Shown here: positions 7,380-12,412 of the stretch, piece by piece
Position numbering within the stretch: position 1 is the first letter of the stretch
How the letters are laid out: every line of letters begins with the position of its first letter
NCBI GenBank assembly: GCA_947462115.1
Contig: CANHON010000108.1
Span: 1 to 12,412, forward strand
DNA length: 12,412 bases
Source: Deltaproteobacteria bacterium
GTDB taxonomy: Bacteria > Myxococcota_A > UBA796 > UBA2385
Reading direction: 5' to 3'
Made by a program: the position numbers and the translations under genes
Notes under the pieces: generated by a model
What the model saw: the letters and a program-made list of their open reading frames with translations, nothing else
Database searches by the model: none
What the model was told of the DNA's origin: nothing

Positions 7380-8204
7380 ATGAACCCGACTTTTGCAGCA
7401 GACCCCGCCGGACGCCCGGTGCTCGACCTCCGCGCGGTCGCCCGGCCGCCAGACCTCAGCGACGCGCCGGCGCCCAGCCCCGAGGCGCGGGCCGTGGCCA
7501 TCCGCACCTGGAAGGGCCGCATGGTCAACGAGCACGCCTCCGCCCAGGTCTGGGCCAGCCTGCTCCCCCAGGCGATGCGCGCCGCGGTGCCCCCGGCCCT
7601 GCTGGTGGGCCTTCCCGCCGCGGCCAGCGACGAGCTCCGCCACGCCGAACAGTGCGCGGGGGTGGTCCTGGCCCTCGGCGGCGACGCCCGGGCGCCCCTG
7701 CCCACCCTGAGCCCGCTGCCCCAACACGACGATGTTGGCCCGCTGGAGGGCTTTCTCCGCAACATCCTCTCGGTGGGCTGCCTGTCGGAGACGGTGGCCG
7801 TGGCCTTGATCCGGGCCGAGCACGCCGAGCTCACGCCGGGCCCGCTGCGCGAGCTGCTCGGCACCATCCTCGCCGACGAGATCCAGCACGCCCGCCTCGG
7901 CTGGACCGCGCTCGGCCTCATCGCCCCCAAGCTCGACGCTGCGGCCAAGGCCCGCACCCAGGCCTACCTCGCGGTCGCCTTGGCGCACCAGATCGAGCAC
8001 GAGCTGCCGCTGCTCCCCGTGGTGGCCCTGCCCGACGACCCGGCGCTCCCGCAGCTCGGCGTCTGCGCCGGCGCCGATGCCCGCCGCTTGTTCTTCGACT
8101 GCGTCGAGGGCGCGATCTTGCCGCCCTTGGCCGGCCTCGGCTTCGACGCCGCTGGGGCCTGGGCCGAGGCCCGCCGCCGCGCCGCCCCGCTCGCCGCCCG
8201 CTGA
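7380..8204 (+). CDS. Ferritin-like di-iron protein
   Basis: A 274-residue protein with the four-helix-bundle di-iron pattern. Helix 1 carries Glu51 (MVNEHAS), helix 2 Glu85 and His88 (SDELRHAEQC, an ExxH), helix 3 Glu137 (CLSETVAVALI) and helix 4 Glu167 and His170 (ILADEIQHARLGW, the second ExxH). These six residues match the ligand set of ferritin-like oxidases and hydroxylases. The 30-residue N-terminus is Pro/Ala-rich and probably flexible, and helices continue to about residue 265. There is no signal peptide, so it is cytoplasmic. It could be an oxygenase of the MiaE/AurF kind or a metal or peroxide handler; the sequence does not decide. The ATG is preceded by GGAGG at ideal spacing. It lies 100 bases from the divergent LysR gene, which probably controls it. 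Confidence 0.82.
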   Translation: MNPTFAADPAGRPVLDLRAVARPPDLSDAPAPSPEARAVAIRTWKGRMVNEHASAQVWASLLPQAMRAAVPPALLVGLPAAASDELRHAEQCAGVVLALGGDARAPLPTLSPLPQHDDVGPLEGFLRNILSVGCLSETVAVALIRAEHAELTPGPLRELLGTILADEIQHARLGWTALGLIAPKLDAAAKARTQAYLAVALAHQIEHELPLLPVVALPDDPALPQLGVCAGADARRLFFDCVEGAILPPLAGLGFDAAGAWAEARRRAAPLAAR

Positions 8205-8207
8205 AGA

Positions 8208-8268
8208 CCCAAAGCCCACGCCCACCCCAAGCCCGACCCCAACCCAAGCCCGACCCAAGCCCAAGCCC
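8208..8268 (-). repeat. C-run/G-run tract with G-quadruplex potential on the minus strand
   Basis: Between the di-iron gene and the lipoprotein gene the plus strand has eleven runs of three or four C in 61 bases, mostly joined by AAG, GA or AA. Read on the minus strand this gives repeated GGGCTT, including GGGCTTGGGCTTGGGTCGGG, with four G3 runs and loops of 2-3 bases. This is a canonical G-quadruplex motif. It lies in the leader of the lipoprotein gene on its template strand; the mRNA itself would be C-rich. Confidence 0.8.
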
Positions 8269-8281
8269 AAGCGAGGACCCG

Positions 8282-8698
8282 ATGCACCCGACACGCGCTG
8301 ACCTTCACCAAAAAGCCATGCAGGCCGCCATCTCCGTCACGCTCGCCCTCGGCGTGGCCTGCGGACAGCCGCCCCAGCCCTTCGAGAAGGACCCGACCGT
8401 CACCGCCAGCGCGGCCGACTCGGCGGAGCCCAGCGGGGCCGACACCGCCGACGGGGACACCGCCAGCGAGGCCGCGGACGACACCGCCAGCGAGGACGGG
8501 GCGGAGGACACCGGCACGACCGCCCTCGGGACCTGCGTGGGCATCGTCGATCCGGAAGAGCTGACCGCCTGCTGCGCCGCGCTGTCCGCGGCCTGCGACG
8601 CGGCCTTCCCCGACGACTGGGAGGCCGCCTACGAGTGCGCCTGGGGCGCGGCCTCCGGCTGTACGCCCTGGGGCCCGCCGGTACCCCCGGTCGCCTGA
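8282..8698 (+). CDS. Small lipoprotein with acidic linker and six-Cys C-terminal domain
   Basis: A 138-residue exported protein of no family I recognise. An N-terminal signal (hydrophobic about 13-26) ends in LALGVAC, with Cys27 as the likely lipid anchor; the lipobox is weak because -3 is Gly. Residues 38-80 are an acidic Asp/Glu/Thr/Ala/Ser linker such as is common on secreted proteins of Myxococcota. The C-terminal 55 residues hold six Cys (85, 97, 98, 105, 119, 127), enough for three disulfides, and end in a Pro-rich tail. GAGG five bases before the ATG at 8282 supports that start; the in-frame ATG at 8318 would also leave a short signal peptide. It is co-directional with the di-iron gene 77 bases upstream, so a shared transcript is possible but not required. 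Confidence 0.7.
   Translation: MHPTRADLHQKAMQAAISVTLALGVACGQPPQPFEKDPTVTASAADSAEPSGADTADGDTASEAADDTASEDGAEDTGTTALGTCVGIVDPEELTACCAALSAACDAAFPDDWEAAYECAWGAASGCTPWGPPVPPVA
8456..8495 (+). repeat. 16-bp direct repeat in the lipoprotein linker
   Basis: GACACCGCCAGCGAGG occurs at 8456-8471 and again at 8480-8495, in the same frame (24-base offset), encoding Asp-Thr-Ala-Ser-Glu each time. A shorter version (GACACCGCC) precedes it at 8441. It points to growth of the acidic linker by duplication. Confidence 0.85.
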
Positions 8699-8713
8699 GA
8701 CCGCCGCCCGGCC

Positions 8714-10906
8714 TTAGGCCTGCAAGAAGCGCCGCAGCCGGGTGCGGGTGGCCAGGGCCTCCCAGGCCTTGGGGTTCGCGGCGAACAGCGCGTCAAAGTC
8801 GGCGCGGGGCAAGAAGTAGAGCACCGTGCCCGGCTGCGCGATCGCCGAGGCCCCCCGCGGGCGGGCCTCGACCAGGGCGAGCTCGCCGAAGAAGCCCCCC
8901 GCGCCGAGCTCAGCCAGCAGACTCTCGCCCTGAACAATCTCCACTGCGCCGCTCTCGATGAGGTACATGCCGTCGGCCGCGTCCCCCTCGGCGAAGATGG
9001 GCGCGCGCTCCCGCAGGTCGCGGCGGTCCAGGCGGCAGGTGAGCGCCAACAGCAGGGCCTCGTCGAAGTCGACGAACAGCCCGGAGCGGCCGAGGGCGCC
9101 GCTGCGCAGGGCGGCCAGGGTGGTGCTGGCCCGGCGCTCTTCGTCCATGCGGACGAGGTCGGCGCGGAGCTGGGGGTGCTGGTCGAGCAAGAAGCGGAAG
9201 GCCCGAGCCGAGGCCCGGAGCAGCGTGGTGGGCGCACAGACCACCGCCGAGGCGCTGCGGGGGCGGTCGGCCAGCAGCGCGCCTTCGCCCAAGCAGTCTC
9301 CCTCGCCGAGGACCGCGAGCCGCACCTCGCCGCGGCGCACCTCGACCTCGCCCGAGGCCAACAGCCAAAAGTCGCCGCCGGGCTCCCCTTCCGAGAACAG
9401 CAGCGTGCCGGGCGTCGCCCGCTGCTCGACGAAAGCGCCGGCGAGCTCCGCCAGCACCGCGTCGTCCGCCGAGCGCAAGAAGGGCAGGCCGCGCAGCTTC
9501 GATTGGCGCAGCTCCAACCCAACGCGCCGCGTGTCGTCTTCGTCCTGCCAGCGGCTGAGCACCCGCGCCAGCAAGTCTTCTTGCTTGCCGTATCGGGCCT
9601 CCACCACGTCGTAGTAGATGAAGCTCCAGATCGGGCGCATCTTGTTCAAGAAGGTCTCAAAGTCGATGTCTTCGTCGTCCGGGATGCCCAGGGAGCGGGT
9701 CCAACGTTGGGCCTCCTTGGCCGGCATGGACCACTCGGACAGCAAGCTCTGCAGCTCTACGCGGTCAATGACGTTGTTCCCGTCGAGATCGAGCAGACGA
9801 AACACGAAGTCGGCCTTGTCGTGCTCGCTGCGCTCCCCGCTGTGGGTGAAGATCACCTCCCGCGCCGCCTGCCGGAGGTCCTGAATCGTCCACAAGTGAT
9901 TGAAGAAGGGCTCAAAGGCCATTCGGCCATCGTCGCTTTTGGCCTCCATGAACTGCTGGATCGCCCCCACCGGCAGGGGCGAGGCCGCGAGCATGGTGCC
10001 CAGCTCCTCGGAGGTGATGAAGCCGTCGCTGTCGCGATCGACCACGCGGAAGAAGGACTGCGCCAGCTCCCGCTCCTCCTTGTTGTCCCGCCACAGGGCC
10101 CGCAGCTCGTCGGAGTAGGCGCTGTCGCGGGCCCGTTCCCGCATGAAGTCCCGGAGCTCGCGCGGGCTTCGGATGAAGAAGGCTGCGTGGAGAACGATGA
10201 AAACACCGAGACTGAGGCCAATCACGAGCATCGCCTCGGGGCCCAAGACCACCGGGGTGGTGGTGAGCCCGGCGCCGAGCACCGCGACGGTGTACTTGCT
10301 GTCATCGAACAAGCTGAGCTTGTCGAGGACGTAGTAGTAGATCCGGACCCAAACGTATGTGTTGAACAGAACGAAGGTGGCGAGCACCCAATACAACGAC
10401 TCCGGGTCCAGCGCGAGGTGAACGGCGGTGTAGGCGTGCAGCACGATGCACAGCAGGTAGGCGGGCCGCATCACCGCCCGCGATCCAAAGACGCCGCTCG
10501 CCTGCACCAAGGCCGATGGCACGTGAAAGACGATCGCCACCACGGCCATGAACAGCGAGATCAAGCCCGGCCCGTAGGGCAGCCCTTGGGCCCATTGTGC
10601 GGCGGGGCCATAGATCCCGATCACAATCCCGGCGAGCCCGGCCACGTACTCCAGGGTGCCGGAGATGATGTGGACCCACAGCACGCGGCGCCGCCACGGC
10701 ACGATCAGGAACTTCGGATGAGCGGGCACAACCTGATGATAAAGAAGGACAGCGAGGTTCGCCAAGGCCGAGAGCCCCACCAGCAGCCACAGCGCCGGGC
10801 TGAGGTGGGCGGGAGGCCCTGGCGCCATCCAGCCGAGCCAGCCCGCGAGGACCAGCAACGGTCCCGCGTAGGTCGCGACCTTCCGCGCGCTGTGGCCATG
10901 ATCCAT
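8714..10906 (-). CDS. Polytopic membrane protein with EF-hands and two cyclic-nucleotide-binding domains
   Basis: A 730-residue putative sensor. Residues 10-245 hold about seven hydrophobic segments with several His within or next to them (79, 128, 157, 163, 240). Two EF-hand regions follow. The first has a canonical loop at 290-301 (DRDSDGFITSEE) and a degenerate partner (AKSDDGRMAFEPF); the second has a canonical loop at 373-384 (DLDGNNVIDRVE) and a degenerate partner (IPDDEDIDFETF). Two cNMP-binding domains lie at about 474-581 and 608-714; both keep the phosphate-binding cassette, LGEGALLADRPRSASA and FGELALVEARPRGASA, each with the conserved Glu and Arg. There is no kinase, helix-turn-helix or flavin domain, so the output may be the membrane part itself. 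I chose the ATG at 10906 because GGGAG precedes it and the extra 24 residues from the GTG at 10978 look non-coding. It is divergent from an adenylyl cyclase, whose product it may bind. Confidence 0.85.
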   Translation of the reverse strand: MDHGHSARKVATYAGPLLVLAGWLGWMAPGPPAHLSPALWLLVGLSALANLAVLLYHQVVPAHPKFLIVPWRRRVLWVHIISGTLEYVAGLAGIVIGIYGPAAQWAQGLPYGPGLISLFMAVVAIVFHVPSALVQASGVFGSRAVMRPAYLLCIVLHAYTAVHLALDPESLYWVLATFVLFNTYVWVRIYYYVLDKLSLFDDSKYTVAVLGAGLTTTPVVLGPEAMLVIGLSLGVFIVLHAAFFIRSPRELRDFMRERARDSAYSDELRALWRDNKEERELAQSFFRVVDRDSDGFITSEELGTMLAASPLPVGAIQQFMEAKSDDGRMAFEPFFNHLWTIQDLRQAAREVIFTHSGERSEHDKADFVFRLLDLDGNNVIDRVELQSLLSEWSMPAKEAQRWTRSLGIPDDEDIDFETFLNKMRPIWSFIYYDVVEARYGKQEDLLARVLSRWQDEDDTRRVGLELRQSKLRGLPFLRSADDAVLAELAGAFVEQRATPGTLLFSEGEPGGDFWLLASGEVEVRRGEVRLAVLGEGDCLGEGALLADRPRSASAVVCAPTTLLRASARAFRFLLDQHPQLRADLVRMDEERRASTTLAALRSGALGRSGLFVDFDEALLLALTCRLDRRDLRERAPIFAEGDAADGMYLIESGAVEIVQGESLLAELGAGGFFGELALVEARPRGASAIAQPGTVLYFLPRADFDALFAANPKAWEALATRTRLRRFLQA

Positions 10907-10951
10907 GCTGCGCTCCCAGCACCCCCGCCGCTCGGTGGGGAGGCGCCCGGC

Positions 10952-10957
10952 ATGATA
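10952..10957 (-). promoter_or_regulatory. Possible -10 box for the EF-hand/cNMP protein
   Basis: On the minus strand TATCAT (5 of 6 to TATAAT) lies 45 bases before the ATG at 10906. No good -35 element is seen at 16-18 bases spacing, so this is weak. If real, it excludes the longer in-frame starts at 10972 and 10978. Confidence 0.3.
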
Positions 10958-11004
10958 GCCCGCTCCAGTCATCACCACCGCCCCCGCCCTTGGAGTCGCC
11001 CCGG

Positions 11005-12315
11005 ATGAACCCGCACGCGGGAAAAACGCTCGGGCTCGACGCGCCGACCGACGGCGAACCAGCCGACGCCGTCCAGCGCGCCGCGGTCCTGCGCCCGATC
11101 CAGGCCATCGACCGGTTCTTCTCCGAGCCGCCCGCCGGCCTCGCGCCCCAAAACGTCGACGTCTACGCCTTCACCAACTGGTGCATGCTCCTGGCGCTGA
11201 TCTCGCACGCGTCCTTTGCGCTGCTGTTCACCCTCGTCGGGATCATCCCGATGGCGCTGTTCAACGTCGGCAGCACCGTGCTGTTCGTGAGCTGCCTCGC
11301 GGCGGCCAAGCGCGGCCACACCCACACGGCCATGGGCATCGCGATCGCCGAGGTGATCGCCCACGCCGTCGTCGCCTCGCGCTACACCGGCCTCGAAGCG
11401 GGCTTTCACTACCACATGGTGCTGGTGATCTCGGTCACCTTCTTGTTCAACAGCGTGCCGCTGGTCGCGCGCCTCGGCACGGTGGGCCTGGTCGGCGCTT
11501 GCTACGCCGCGCTCATCGTCACCGGCAACGACACGGCGCCCTGGGTCACCCTGCCGCCCGACACCGTCCAGGCGATGGGCCTGCTCAACGTCGTCGTGTT
11601 CATCACCACCTTGGCGGGCATCGGCTGGTACTACACCCTCGCCGTGCACCAGGCGCGCTCGGCGCTCGGCCGGGAGTACCAGCGCTCCGAGGCCCTGCTC
11701 AACAACATCCTCCCGGGCTCGGTGGCCCGCCGCCTCAAAGACCGCACGACCATCGCCGACCGCCACGAGGCCTGCAGCGTGATGTTCGCCGACATGGCGG
11801 GCTTCACCAGCTGGTCCGCCCAGCTCGAGCCCGAGGAGCTGGTCGAGCACCTCAACTCGGTGTTCACCGCCTTCGATCACCTCGCCGAGAAGCACGGCCT
11901 GGAGAAGATCAAGACCATCGGTGACGCCTACATGGTCGCCGGCGGCGTGCCGACCGCCCGCGCCGACCACGCCGAGGCCATCGCCGACATGGCCCTCGAC
12001 ATGCGCGACTACATGCGGGAGACCCGGATGCGCTACGGCACCGGCCTCAGCATCCGCATCGGGATCCACAGCGGGCCGGCGGTCGCGGGCGTGATCGGCC
12101 TGCGGCGCTTCATCTACGACCTGTGGGGCGACACGGTCAACATCGCCGCGCGCATGGAGTCGCACGGCGTAGCCGACGAGATCCAGCTCAGCGAGGACAC
12201 CGCCACCTTGCTGCGCGGCCGCTACCTGCTGCAGGACCGCGGCGTGCAGCAGATCAAGGGGAAGGGGCCCATGCGCACCTTCATGTTGCTGGGACGGCTG
12301 CAGCCCCAGCCCTGA
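11005..12315 (+). CDS. Membrane-bound class III adenylyl cyclase
   Basis: A 436-residue protein that would make cAMP from ATP. After about 50 soluble residues there are roughly six transmembrane helices (about 54-212), then the signalling helix LLNNILPGSVARRLKD (231-246) found before many cyclase domains, then the catalytic domain (about 255-425). The metal-binding Asp are 263 (FADMAGFT) and 307 (KTIGDAYM). Lys303 in EKIKTIGD and Asp372 in YDLWGDT fit adenine rather than guanine recognition. Asn379 and Arg383 (VNIAARME) complete the transition-state set, so a homodimer would be active. I chose the ATG at 11005 with GGAG nine bases upstream; a TTG at 10990 would add five residues. The gene pairs divergently with the cNMP-binding membrane protein. 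The membrane domain probably senses something, but I do not recognise its family. Confidence 0.92.
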   Translation: MNPHAGKTLGLDAPTDGEPADAVQRAAVLRPIQAIDRFFSEPPAGLAPQNVDVYAFTNWCMLLALISHASFALLFTLVGIIPMALFNVGSTVLFVSCLAAAKRGHTHTAMGIAIAEVIAHAVVASRYTGLEAGFHYHMVLVISVTFLFNSVPLVARLGTVGLVGACYAALIVTGNDTAPWVTLPPDTVQAMGLLNVVVFITTLAGIGWYYTLAVHQARSALGREYQRSEALLNNILPGSVARRLKDRTTIADRHEACSVMFADMAGFTSWSAQLEPEELVEHLNSVFTAFDHLAEKHGLEKIKTIGDAYMVAGGVPTARADHAEAIADMALDMRDYMRETRMRYGTGLSIRIGIHSGPAVAGVIGLRRFIYDLWGDTVNIAARMESHGVADEIQLSEDTATLLRGRYLLQDRGVQQIKGKGPMRTFMLLGRLQPQP

Positions 12316-12355
12316 GCCGAGGCCCGCGCCCCACGTCTGCCCGCATCTTCCCCTG

Positions 12356-12381
12356 CGTCGGCCCGCGAAAAACGCGCGACG
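12356..12381 (+). terminator. Possible hairpin after the cyclase gene
   Basis: CGTCG (12356-12360) pairs with CGACG (12377-12381), and CGCG (12364-12367) with CGCG (12373-12376) across an AAAAA loop, with a 3-base bulge. It lies 40 bases after the cyclase stop. No T-run follows, so it is not a classical intrinsic terminator and might only protect a 3' end. Confidence 0.25.
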
Positions 12382-12412
12382 GAGCACCAAAAAGCAGCGA
12401 ACCCCCTCAACC

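Noticed and set aside
7652..8281. Upstream extension of the lipoprotein frame into the di-iron gene
   Set aside because: Arg/Pro-rich out-of-frame translation overlapping the di-iron gene; the real signal peptide begins at the ATG at 8282.
8699..8713. Terminator between the convergent lipoprotein and EF-hand/cNMP genes
   Set aside because: Only 15 bases long with a GGCC-TTA-GGCC half-palindrome overlapping the stop codon and no T-run; too weak to call.
9176..11008. 610-codon plus-strand open frame opposite the EF-hand/cNMP gene
   Set aside because: Composition typical of reverse-frame shadow, and the minus strand carries recognisable domains throughout.
10972..12390. 472-codon minus-strand open frame opposite the adenylyl cyclase
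   Set aside because: Antisense to an intact cyclase with all catalytic motifs; its own translation is Gly/Val/Asp/His-rich and featureless.

Overview
The window is a very GC-rich bacterial chromosome segment. The G/C-biased third codon positions, the acidic D/A/T-rich low-complexity linkers in secreted proteins, the DUF4349 lipoproteins and the class III adenylyl cyclase beside an EF-hand/cyclic-nucleotide-binding protein all suggest a Myxococcota-like (former Deltaproteobacteria) genome. That placement is inference from style and gene content, not from a marker gene. Nothing points to a mobile element: there is no tRNA, rRNA, CRISPR array, transposase or phage gene. Ten protein-coding genes account for almost all of the sequence, and the many other long open frames are antisense shadows caused by high GC.

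Left part (1-3811, minus strand): an apparent four-gene transcription unit. In reading order it encodes a DUF4349 lipoprotein, a second DUF4349 protein overlapping it by ATGA, a helical protein with an acidic Asp-rich tail, and a multi-pass GT-C (PMT/ArnT-like) glycosyltransferase that starts at a GTG in a GTGA overlap and runs off the left edge. This looks like an envelope-associated locus.

Middle (3980-8698): divergent from that unit is an 802-residue fusion of a succinate-semialdehyde-dehydrogenase-like ALDH with a HisC-like fold-type I aminotransferase. The ALDH active site is intact, but the aminotransferase has Thr where the PLP-binding Lys should be. A convergent LysR-type regulator follows. 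It has a near-consensus sigma70 promoter placed so that its mRNA may be leaderless, and it is divergent from a ferritin-like di-iron protein. After a C-rich tract (G-quadruplex potential on the minus strand) comes a small six-Cys lipoprotein.

Right part (8714-12315): two divergent membrane signalling genes. One encodes a polytopic protein carrying EF-hands and two cyclic-nucleotide-binding domains (minus strand). The other encodes a membrane class III adenylyl cyclase with all catalytic residues (plus strand). Together they look like a compact cAMP-synthesis and cAMP/Ca2+-sensing module. The most unusual items are the ALDH/pseudo-aminotransferase fusion and this cyclase/effector pair.
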